DNA from: an uncultured Dongia sp.
GTDB taxonomy: Bacteria; Pseudomonadota; Alphaproteobacteria; Dongiales; Dongiaceae
Reading direction: 5' to 3'
Assembly: GCF_936916975.1 (NCBI RefSeq)
Contig: NZ_CAKZGO010000013.1
Location: 45,979 to 109,978, forward strand
DNA: 64,000 bases
The notes below the pieces were generated by a model. That model did not search any database. It was not told where the DNA came from and worked only from the letters and a program-made list of their open reading frames with translations. The position numbers and the translations under genes were made by a program. Below, piece by piece: positions 36,221-43,635 of this stretch. Position 1 is the stretch's first letter, and the number at the start of each line of letters is the position of its first letter.

Positions 36221-38287
36221 ATGCCTTTTCCCACAACGAATCCCGCGCTCGAACGTGCCTTGGCCGCGCGCGCCTATCTTGAACCGACCTCCGTGCAATC
36301 GGCGGTCCTGGGTGAGGAAGCGGCGGAGCGCGATCTCCTCGTTTCCGCCCAGACCGGCTCCGGCAAGACGGTGGCCTTCGGCCTCGCCATGGCCAGCACC
36401 TTGCTCGGCACGGCCGAGCGCTTCGAGCGTGCGGCCGAACCCTTGGCCCTCATCATTGCGCCGACCCGCGAACTGGCGATCCAGGTCCATTCCGAACTCA
36501 GCTGGCTCTATGCGGAGACCGGCGCCAAGGTGATCTCCTGCGTCGGTGGCATGGATGCGCGCGCCGAACAGCGGCTACTGAACGGCGGCTGCCACATCGT
36601 CGTCGGCACGCCGGGTCGCTTGCGTGATCATCTTGAGCGTGGCCGTCTTGATATCTCCGCCTTGAAGGCCGTGGTGCTGGACGAGGCCGACGAGATGCTC
36701 GACCTGGGCTTCCGCGAAGATCTCGAATTCATTCTCGACGCGACGCCGAAGTCGCGCCGCACCTTGCTGTTCTCGGCCACCATCGCCCGCGAAATCGCCA
36801 ACCTCGCGCGCGACTACCAGCAGGACGCCCTGCGCATCGACACCCAGGTGCGCAACCAGGCCCATGGCGACATCGAATACCGTGCGGTGCGCGTGGCGCC
36901 GACCGACGTCGATCATGCGATCGTCAATCTGCTGCGCTTCTACGAAGCACGCGCGGCCCTCATTTTCTGCCACACACGCGAAGCCGTCCGTCATCTCCAT
37001 GCCAGCCTGTCGGAACGCGGCTTTTCCGCCGTGGCGCTGTCGGGCGAGCTCAGCCAGTCGGAGCGCACCCATGCGCTGCAGGCCTTGCGCGATGGCCGTG
37101 CCCGCGTCTGTGTGGCGACCGACGTCGCCGCGCGCGGCCTCGATCTCCCCGATCTCAGCCTCGTCATCCATGCCGACCTGCCGCGCGAGAAGGCGACGCT
37201 GCTGCACCGTTCGGGCCGCACCGGCCGTGCCGGCCGCAAGGGCATCTGCGCGCTCATCGTGCCGTTCCCGCGCCGCCGACATCTCGAGCGATTGCTGACC
37301 GATGCCAGCATCAAGGCGATCTGGCAGGACCCGCCCAAGGCCGAGGAGATCCGCGCCCGCGACCAGGAACGCATGCTGGAAGACCCTGCCATCAAGGAGC
37401 CGGCGACGCCCGAGGATCTGGTCCTTGCCCAGGCATTGCTCGCCGGAAGGGCAGCCGAGGAAATCGCCGCCGCCCTCATCCGCTTCTATCGTTCGCGCCT
37501 GCCGGCGCCCGAAGACATGTTCGACAGCGGCCCGGCGGATATGCGCCAGGAACGCTATGAGGAACGCGGCGAGCGCAAGCGCCGCGATGACGGCGCCCGT
37601 GGCAGTGACAGAGGGGGCAGCGACAGAAGTGAAGGTGGCCCCGTCTCCTGGTTCCGCCTTGATGTCGGCCGCGAGAACAACGCCGACCCGAAATGGCTCA
37701 TTCCGCTCATCTGCCGCCGCGGTCACATCACCAAGCGCGAAATCGGCTTCATCAAGATTTTCGACAAGGAAACCAAGTTCGAGATCACGGCGGACGCCGC
37801 CGGCCGTTTCATGTCCGCCGTCGAGAAATCCGGCGACCAGGAAATCAGCATCAAGCCGACCACGCCGTTCAACAAGGATGCCGGCCGTTCCAACGCCGAC
37901 CGTCTCACGAAGGACAGCCCGCCCTCGGAGCGTCTGCCGCGCAAGTATGACGCGCCGGGCGAGGGTGCTGGTGCCAGGCCGGATCGCCCGCGCGGCGACC
38001 GCCCCTTCGCCGCCAAGCGCACCGAAGGCTACGCCCGCCCGCGCGATGACAAGGCACCGTACAAGAAAGACGGCCGCGGCTTCGAAGCCAAACGCTCGAA
38101 CAATCCGAAATTCGCTGGCCAGAAATTCGAGGGCCCGAAAGCTGAGGGCTTCAAATCGGACCGTCCGAAGTTCGATAAGCCGAAATTCGATGGCCCGCGG
38201 ACCGACCGGCCGAAATTCGACAAGCCGAAGTTCGACCCAGCCGGCAAGGCGAAGAAGAAGCATCGCAAAGGGCCAAGCCGACCCTAA
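36221..38287 (+). CDS. DEAD-box ATP-dependent RNA helicase with DbpA-like RNA-binding domain
   Basis: A 688-residue RNA helicase. Motif I is AQTGSGKT (about residue 44), Ia PTRELAIQ, Ib GTPGRL, II DEADEML (about 153), III SAT, and the second RecA domain has ATDVAARGLDLP and HRSGRTGRAGRKG. Residues about 470-550 (WFRLDVGR, ICRRGHITKREIGFIKIF) look like a DbpA RNA-binding domain. The C-terminal tail is basic, with repeats of the type RPKFDKPKFD, and probably disordered. ATG 36221 gives the family start MPFPTTNPALERALAAR; an ATG at 36173 would run through the hairpin. Likely role: ribosome assembly or RNA decay, perhaps in the cold. A decayed copy of its last codons lies at 39841. Confidence 0.92.
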   Translation: MPFPTTNPALERALAARAYLEPTSVQSAVLGEEAAERDLLVSAQTGSGKTVAFGLAMASTLLGTAERFERAAEPLALIIAPTRELAIQVHSELSWLYAETGAKVISCVGGMDARAEQRLLNGGCHIVVGTPGRLRDHLERGRLDISALKAVVLDEADEMLDLGFREDLEFILDATPKSRRTLLFSATIAREIANLARDYQQDALRIDTQVRNQAHGDIEYRAVRVAPTDVDHAIVNLLRFYEARAALIFCHTREAVRHLHASLSERGFSAVALSGELSQSERTHALQALRDGRARVCVATDVAARGLDLPDLSLVIHADLPREKATLLHRSGRTGRAGRKGICALIVPFPRRRHLERLLTDASIKAIWQDPPKAEEIRARDQERMLEDPAIKEPATPEDLVLAQALLAGRAAEEIAAALIRFYRSRLPAPEDMFDSGPADMRQERYEERGERKRRDDGARGSDRGGSDRSEGGPVSWFRLDVGRENNADPKWLIPLICRRGHITKREIGFIKIFDKETKFEITADAAGRFMSAVEKSGDQEISIKPTTPFNKDAGRSNADRLTKDSPPSERLPRKYDAPGEGAGARPDRPRGDRPFAAKRTEGYARPRDDKAPYKKDGRGFEAKRSNNPKFAGQKFEGPKAEGFKSDRPKFDKPKFDGPRTDRPKFDKPKFDPAGKAKKKHRKGPSRP

Positions 38288-38511
38288 TCGCTTCGTCTAA
38301 CAATCTTGCAAGATCGAGCGGAGCGGTCTGGCTCAGCTCAAAACCACTGCATCTCGACCGACATCAGGTGGTCGTGGAACCGATATCAATCACCTTCTTT
38401 CGGGCGTAGTGCAGGTTTGATGCTGAGGAGTGCCGCGACCTTCTCCAAACGCACCACAGCTACGGAACGACAGTTAGGGCGATAGCGGCTCGACCATCTT
38501 GGCAAACGGGG

Positions 38512-39627
38512 TCAGATCAATTCGGCAAGTGTGCCGGCGTCAAAACCCTTCAGGCTTTGCTGATCGTTTCCCTCGATTTTCGCAGCCCAATTGGGATCGC
38601 TAATCAGTGCCCGGCCGACGGCAATGAGGTCGAACTCGTCTCGCTCCATTCTCTCGATCAATCTATCAATACTCATATTCCTCGATCCCTTGTCCGCAAG
38701 GGCGTTCGTGAAATCGCTGTCCAGGCCAACGGAACCGACGCTGATCGTGGCCGCTCCAGTCAGCTTCTTGGCCCAGCCTGCGCAATTGAGGCCATTTTCC
38801 CCGTCGATTTCCGGAAATTCCGGATCCCAAAAACGCCGCTGCGAGCAATGCAGAACGTCGACGCCAGCTTCTACCAGTGGCAGCAGCCAATCGGTCATGA
38901 GCGCCGGTGTCTCGGCGAGCCGGACGCTGAAATCCTGTTGCTTCCATTGACTGATGCGAAGGATGATCGGGAATGCTCCGCCGACCGCTTCGCGCACCGC
39001 AGCCACGATCTCGGCAGCAAAGCGCGACCGCTCCTTGATCGTGGCGCCGCCGTAGCGATCTGTGCGCAGGTTGGTGCCGGACCAGAAGAACTGGTCGATC
39101 AGATAGCCATGCGCGCCATGGATTTCGACCGTATCAAAGCCCAGTCGCTTGGCGTCTGCCGCTGCTTTGGCAAAGGCCGCAACCGAATCCGCGATGGCTT
39201 CCTCACTCATCGCTTCGCCGCGGGGCGCATCCGGCGCATCCAAACCAGACGGGCTTTCGACGGTAGCCTCCGGCTCCCATTCGGTATAGCGGGCGGCACC
39301 GGTATGCCAGAGTTGCGGCCCCATTTTGCCGCCAACGCTGTGAACGGCATCGATCACGCCCTTCCACCCTGCCAGTGCCGGATCGCCATGGAAGAAGGGA
39401 ATGTTGGGATCGTTACGCGATGCGGGCCGATCGATGACGGTTCCCTCAGAGAGAATCAAGCCCACTTGCCCCTCAGCGCGCCGCCGGTAATAGGCGGCAT
39501 TCGCCTCGTTCGGCACGCCATTCGGCGCGAACGTGCGGGTCATCGGCGCCATGACGATTCGGTTCTTGAGTTCAAGCGACTTGATGGCGAGAGGGCGAAA
39601 CAATGTGCCGGCATCAGTGAAGGGCAT
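38512..39627 (-). CDS. Old yellow enzyme family NADH:flavin oxidoreductase
   Basis: A 371-residue FMN-dependent TIM-barrel oxidoreductase. LFRPLAIKSLELKNRIVMAPMTR binds FMN, GPQLWHTG and EIHGAHGYLIDQFFWSGTNLRTDRYGG carry the active-site residues, and ISVGSVG and VGRALISDPNWAAKI bind phosphate. The start at 39627 gives the standard MPFTDAGTLFRPL opening and has GGAG upstream; 28 further upstream codons are unconserved. Such enzymes reduce activated C=C bonds; the natural substrate is unknown. It is flanked by the helicase and by a remnant copy of the helicase tail, so it may sit in a segment that arrived with, or after, a duplication. Confidence 0.92.
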   Translation of the reverse strand: MPFTDAGTLFRPLAIKSLELKNRIVMAPMTRTFAPNGVPNEANAAYYRRRAEGQVGLILSEGTVIDRPASRNDPNIPFFHGDPALAGWKGVIDAVHSVGGKMGPQLWHTGAARYTEWEPEATVESPSGLDAPDAPRGEAMSEEAIADSVAAFAKAAADAKRLGFDTVEIHGAHGYLIDQFFWSGTNLRTDRYGGATIKERSRFAAEIVAAVREAVGGAFPIILRISQWKQQDFSVRLAETPALMTDWLLPLVEAGVDVLHCSQRRFWDPEFPEIDGENGLNCAGWAKKLTGAATISVGSVGLDSDFTNALADKGSRNMSIDRLIERMERDEFDLIAVGRALISDPNWAAKIEGNDQQSLKGFDAGTLAELI

Positions 39628-39840
39628 GAAAAACAGCTCCGTTGTGAAGGACGGTTCCCTAAGTTTATATAATCGCCCTTGGTGTTGGCTAGACAAGTCC
39701 CAGCGATTCAAGATTGTGCACGTTAAGCATGTCGCGACTGTCAGGCCGGTCGCATCGGCGACATGTATCTGCGAGAGTGGAAATGAGACCGCTGGTCAGG
39801 CGTTACGCCGCGGGCTTGCAAGCGCTCGATCAGGCGGGCG

Positions 39841-39924
39841 ACCAAGCCGAAATTCGACGGGCTGAATTTTGACCCCGCCAGCAAGGCGAAGAAGAAGCAT
39901 CGCAACGGCCTCAGCCGGCCGTAA
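39841..39924 (+). pseudogene. Remnant copy of the DEAD-box helicase 3' end
   Basis: In frame this reads TKPKFDGLNFDPASKAKKKH, RNGLSRP and a stop. The helicase at 36221 ends DKPKFDPAGKAKKKHRKGPSRP and a stop. A 25-base exact match links 38244-38268 with 39881-39905. There is no helicase body in front: 39628-39840 holds only the oxidoreductase promoter region and nothing else I recognise. This is a relic of a duplicated helicase gene, or a recombination scar around the oxidoreductase gene. Confidence 0.75.
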
Positions 39925-39962
39925 CGGTCGGTACGGCCGCCGCACCGCCGCCCTTCATGTCA

Positions 39963-40685
39963 TCAGAACGCAGAATAAGCGCGCCCGTCGATATGGCGGC
40001 GGGTGAGGTCGGCCACGATCTTGAGAAAGACGAGACTGAGGGCAATGCCGGTTGCTGTCGATGCATTGGTCAGGATATTGGCAAGAAGGAGCTCATCGAT
40101 CTCCTCTGCCCGGTTGGTGTAGCGATTGGCGACATTAACAGCCCCGCTGTTCAGCAGCCACAGAAACCACCACCAGCCAAGGATAGCGGGCGTATCCTGG
40201 GATTTCCAGTTGAGCGGGTCGCCGCTCGCTTTCCAATTCTCCTTCATCGCCACGAAGGGCTGCCACAGATTCACAATCGGAATGAAGTAGCTGCCGATGG
40301 ACCAACCTGGCTTATAGCTGAGGTTGTTGACACCGCTCGCCCGCAGATTAGCGTTGATGCGATATAGCCAGATGAGTGTCAGTGTACCCGTGACAAGGAA
40401 CAGACCTAACTGAGTCAAGACGATCACCGTCTGACGCAAATCATTCCTTTCGGCCAGCACCGTCAAGTCCGGATTGTTGCTGTAGTGGCCAGCCTGAATA
40501 TCGGTGAGGAGCTTGTATTCCATCAGACCGGAAATGATCGCCGCAACGCCGAGAATGACGTCGGCGATTAGGAGCCAGCGGATCCATCGCGCCAAGCCGG
40601 CGATGTCCTTGATGACGTATTGTTTGGCGGCGGTCTCACGCCCAGCGGCGGTACCTGCAGCCTGATCTTGTGCGTCGCTTGTCAT
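39963..40685 (-). CDS. DUF4328 membrane protein
   Basis: A 240-residue protein with about five TM segments, including RWIRWLLIADVILGVAAIIS, VIVLTQLGLFLVTGTLTLIW and LGWWWFLWLLNSGAV. LIWLYRINANLRASGVNNLSYKPGWSIGSYFIPIVNLWQPF is the hallmark of DUF4328, where a W-x-x-x-Y-x-P block links two helices. The function is unknown; members often sit next to unrelated genes. The N-terminal 25 residues are polar and low-complexity. It is a single gene, reading away from the tRNA. Confidence 0.85.
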   Translation of the reverse strand: MTSDAQDQAAGTAAGRETAAKQYVIKDIAGLARWIRWLLIADVILGVAAIISGLMEYKLLTDIQAGHYSNNPDLTVLAERNDLRQTVIVLTQLGLFLVTGTLTLIWLYRINANLRASGVNNLSYKPGWSIGSYFIPIVNLWQPFVAMKENWKASGDPLNWKSQDTPAILGWWWFLWLLNSGAVNVANRYTNRAEEIDELLLANILTNASTATGIALSLVFLKIVADLTRRHIDGRAYSAF

Positions 40686-40809
40686 CGCCCATCACACCAT
40701 TACATTGCCATCACACGCGTAGTCTGTGTCGCAATAGTAATGGTTGATGATGAATGTTCTAAGTGCAATTTTTGATCGGCCAAAAAATCAGCCAACCCAT
40801 TGAAAAGAT

Positions 40810-40886
40810 TGGCGCACCCGATACGATTCGAACGTACGACCTTTGCCTTCGGAGGGCAACGCTCTATCCAGCTGAGCTACGGGTGC
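40810..40886 (-). tRNA. tRNA-Arg(CCG)
   Basis: On the minus strand the gene starts GCACCCGTAGCTCAGCTGG and ends with CGGGTGC, G and an encoded CCA. The acceptor stem GCACCCG/CGGGTGC pairs perfectly, the D-arm GCTC..GAGC and the anticodon stem TTGCC/GGCAA pair, and the T-loop is TTCGAAT. The anticodon loop CTCCGAA gives anticodon CCG, which reads the Arg codon CGG. Confidence 0.96.
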
Positions 40887-41057
40887 ATGCCTTGTGCGGG
40901 CCCCTGGGGGCTCCGGGGCGGAACATAACCGGGGGGCGGGCGGTTCGCAAGGGCTTGGGGAGCCGCACAAAATCTCCCAGCACATTCCTCTCTGCCGGGC
41001 GGGGCTCAGGCGCTAGACTGAGGCCCGTCGTCTCGCATCGCTGTCAGGGTCTTGCCC

Positions 41058-41336
41058 ATGCTCCTCAAATCGCCCAAGGCGCCACCGCCGGATCCGGAAA
41101 CCCTCGCCCTGCAGGGGCTGGCTTTTCTCATGGCCGATGATGACCGGCTGTCGCGCTTTCTTGGCCTGACCGGGCTGGATGGCAATGCTGTGCGGGGTTT
41201 GGCCCATGACCCGCATGGGCTGGGCGCAGTGCTGGATTATCTGCTGGGGTTCGAGCCGCTGCTGCTGGAGTTTGCCACCGAGATCGGTGTCGAGGCGGCG
41301 GTGATCGCTACACAGCGGCATCGCCTGCCGAGTTGA
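41058..41336 (+). CDS. DUF3572 family protein
   Basis: A 92-residue protein, mostly alpha-helical and soluble. ETLALQGLAFLMADDDRLSRFLGLTGLDGNAVRGLAHDP followed by LGAVLDYLLGFEPLLLEFATEIGV fits the DUF3572 pattern, a small alphaproteobacterial family of unknown function. ATG 41058 is preferred, with CAGGGT upstream; a TTG at 41052 would add two residues. It lies just after the divergent tRNA-Arg and converges with the lipoprotein hydrolase gene, with 32 bases between. Confidence 0.85.
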   Translation: MLLKSPKAPPPDPETLALQGLAFLMADDDRLSRFLGLTGLDGNAVRGLAHDPHGLGAVLDYLLGFEPLLLEFATEIGVEAAVIATQRHRLPS

Positions 41337-41368
41337 TCCATCTGAATTGATATCGGCTGCTATTTAGG

Positions 41369-42349
41369 TTACGGCCGCGTATCCGCGCCACTCGGCAAGG
41401 GTGCAGCCGGGTCCCGGATCCAGGCGGCGATGTCGTCATAGATGATGCGGGCCTGCAGGTCGCGCAGCATCATGTGATATCCCTGCGGATAGAGCGCCAA
41501 GCGGCCCTCGGCGGGCGGCAGATCTGGCAGCGTCGCCACGAAGCGCGCGACTGAGTCGGTGGTGAGGATATCCTCGCGGTCGCCGAACATGATCAGCCAG
41601 CGTGGGCTGGGCCCGAGTTTAGCACCCGCATCGAAGGCCAGAGTCATCAATTCGACTAGGCCGAAGGCGGCATCGACGCGCGTGTCCTTAATGACCTTGG
41701 GGTCGCGGCCCATCTGGCGCAGCATCTGGTAATTGTTGGACGGCTCGCGGTAGACGCCATTGGGCCGCACCGGCACCCGCGGCATCACCGCCATGGCGAA
41801 GTCGAACAGTTTGCGGTTGAGCGGGCTTTGCGTTTGCCAGCCCCAGATGGCAGGGGCGGCGAGGATGATGCCGTCGATGGGCATTTCCGTATGCTGTGCG
41901 ACGGCCGCCAGGATGACGGCCGCCCCCATGCTCTCACCGATGAGATAGACCGGCTTGTCGGGGTGTGCCGCCTTGGCGAGCGTCGCGGCGGTGGCGAGGT
42001 CCTGGATCATCTGGTCGGCGCCCGGCCAGATGCCGCGCTGGGGTGTGCCGCCGAAGCCGCGCTGATCGAAGGCGTAGACGGCAAACCCACGCCGCGCCAG
42101 GCCCTTGCCGGGTGCGTCGAAGGCGCGGTTGTAATCGTTGAAGCCATGGAGGGCCACAAGCGAGGCTTCCAGCGGGCGGTCCCAGGGCAGCCAGGTCTTC
42201 ATCGGCAGATCGACGCCGTCGGCGGTGTGGAAGGCCTTCGTGGTGAAGGCCGGCGTGTCGACGGGTGGACCTATCTCCTGCAGCTGCGGTGTGCAGGCTA
42301 CCGTCAGCAGCAGGGCCGCGAGCAGAACAACGACGCGGCTCAAGCGCAT
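41369..42349 (-). CDS. Lipoprotein alpha/beta hydrolase (lysophospholipase/monoacylglycerol lipase-like)
   Basis: A 326-residue serine hydrolase. The signal peptide ends in a lipobox (LLLTVAC at about residues 13-19), so it should be a lipid-anchored envelope protein. The oxyanion region is LVALHGFNDYNRAFDAPGKGLARRGFAVYAFDQRGFGG, the nucleophile elbow is GESMGA, and the distal Asp and His are in FGDREDILTTDS and YPQGYHMML. It starts eight bases after the stop of the ABC ATPase gene, so the two are probably co-transcribed. Its lipid substrate is unknown. Confidence 0.9.
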   Translation of the reverse strand: MRLSRVVVLLAALLLTVACTPQLQEIGPPVDTPAFTTKAFHTADGVDLPMKTWLPWDRPLEASLVALHGFNDYNRAFDAPGKGLARRGFAVYAFDQRGFGGTPQRGIWPGADQMIQDLATAATLAKAAHPDKPVYLIGESMGAAVILAAVAQHTEMPIDGIILAAPAIWGWQTQSPLNRKLFDFAMAVMPRVPVRPNGVYREPSNNYQMLRQMGRDPKVIKDTRVDAAFGLVELMTLAFDAGAKLGPSPRWLIMFGDREDILTTDSVARFVATLPDLPPAEGRLALYPQGYHMMLRDLQARIIYDDIAAWIRDPAAPLPSGADTRP

Positions 42350-42356
42350 GATTGGA

Positions 42357-43346
42357 TCAGGCCGATTGCGGCTGACGGCGTGTCAGCTCGAGGAAGATGT
42401 CTTCGAGATCGGATTCCACCGTGGAAAGATCGACGATTTCGAGATGCGTTGCACGGATCGCGTCCAGCACGGCGCCGACCTTCGTCTCGCTCGGCCGGTA
42501 ATGCAGCTTGAGGCGGCGCGGGCCGGCGAGGACCGGATCGAAACCGGCGAGAGCCGCCGGTGCTTCCGTGAGATCGGCACCGACGGTGATCACGATCTCC
42601 TTGCGATCGAGACGGCTCACCAAGGTCGAGGTTGGCTCGCAGGCGATCACCTTGCCATGGTTGATGATGGCGATCTGGTCGCACAGCTCCTCGGCCTCCT
42701 CGAGATAATGCGTGGTGAGGAGGACGGTGACGCCGGATTTGTTGAGCTCGCGCACATAGGCCCAGAGCTGTTGGCGGAGTTCCACATCGACACCGGCAGT
42801 CGGCTCGTCCAGCACCAGGACCGGCGGGTTGTGGACCATGGCCTTGGCCACCATCAGGCGGCGGCGCATGCCACCCGACAGCGTGCGGGCATAGGAGCCA
42901 GCCTTGTCGCCCAGCGAGAGCGCTTCCAGCAATTCCATGGTGCGGCGCTCGGCCTTGGGCACGCCATACATGCCGGCCTGCAGATCGAGGAGATCGCGCG
43001 GGGTGAAGAACGGGTCGATATTCAGCTCCTGCGGCACCACACCGATGGCCGCGGCGGCATGGCGCGGATCGGCGTCAAGATCGATGTCCCAGATCTTTAC
43101 GTGGCCTTCGGTCTTGCGGACCAGCTGGGCCAGAATATTGATGAGGGTCGATTTTCCGGCGCCGTTCGGACCGAGCAGGCCGAAAATGCCGCCTCGGGGG
43201 ATGGCCAGATCGACATGGTCGATGGCGAGTTTCGGGGCGGGCTGGCTTTTATTGCCGGCATAAATCTTGACCAATCCCTTGATCGAGACGGCAAGGTCCG
43301 GCAAAGAAACACTATTCTTGGGGGTCATGACAGAATTTGCGGCCAA
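42357..43346 (-). CDS. ABC transporter ATP-binding protein (ABC-2/DrrA type), orphan
   Basis: A 329-residue ATPase with Walker A GPNGAGKST, a Q-loop in VVPQELN, signature LSGGMRRRL, Walker B VLVLDEPTAGVD and H-loop TTHYLEEAEELCD. The C-terminal 90 residues carry a regulatory domain as in NodI/DrrA proteins. Its ABC-2 permease would normally lie next to it, but the next gene is a lipoprotein hydrolase. An internal ATG at 43328 is an equally likely start, as neither has a clear ribosome-binding site. The transported substrate is unknown. Confidence 0.88.
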   Translation of the reverse strand: MAANSVMTPKNSVSLPDLAVSIKGLVKIYAGNKSQPAPKLAIDHVDLAIPRGGIFGLLGPNGAGKSTLINILAQLVRKTEGHVKIWDIDLDADPRHAAAAIGVVPQELNIDPFFTPRDLLDLQAGMYGVPKAERRTMELLEALSLGDKAGSYARTLSGGMRRRLMVAKAMVHNPPVLVLDEPTAGVDVELRQQLWAYVRELNKSGVTVLLTTHYLEEAEELCDQIAIINHGKVIACEPTSTLVSRLDRKEIVITVGADLTEAPAALAGFDPVLAGPRRLKLHYRPSETKVGAVLDAIRATHLEIVDLSTVESDLEDIFLELTRRQPQSA

Positions 43347-43431
43347 ATATGAGGGATGGGCGGTTGCTTCGCCTATGCCGCCTGCCTATCATTGCGGCAT
43401 ATCAAGCGTCAACGTCGAGCCGAGTAGCCAA

Positions 43432-43608
43432 ATGGAACCGATCGAAACCGAAATCGTCACCAAAACCCGCATTGCCTGTGATGGTGGTGGCGACCCGTCC
43501 GGTCATCCCAGGGTGTTTCTTAACCTGGGAAAGGACGGCCATGTCGATTGCCCCTATTGCGGCAAGCATTTCGTCCTCCAGGAAGGCGCGTCCGCCGGCG
43601 CCCATTGA
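43432..43608 (+). CDS. CHCC zinc-finger protein (NDUFS6-like)
   Basis: A 58-residue protein with the ligands Cys16, His25, Cys40 and Cys43 in IACDGGGDPSGHPRVFLNL and VDCPYCGKHFV. This is the CHCC zinc finger of mitochondrial complex I subunit NDUFS6, whose alphaproteobacterial homologues are accessory subunits of NADH dehydrogenase. It is next to polA, which starts 28 bases after its stop, and not near nuo genes. Longer in-frame starts (43375, 43327) exist but add unconserved residues. Confidence 0.85.
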   Translation: MEPIETEIVTKTRIACDGGGDPSGHPRVFLNLGKDGHVDCPYCGKHFVLQEGASAGAH

Positions 43609-43635
43609 GCGGCCCCTTGCGCGAAGGGCATTCTG

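Noticed and set aside
36575..38263. A 562-codon open frame antisense to the DEAD-box helicase
   Set aside because: It lacks any known motif and the sense strand encodes all helicase motifs.
39728..39765. CATGTCGC/GCGACATG inverted repeat with a 22-base loop upstream of the helicase remnant
   Set aside because: The loop is long and there is no T-tract or conserved neighbour to suggest a function.
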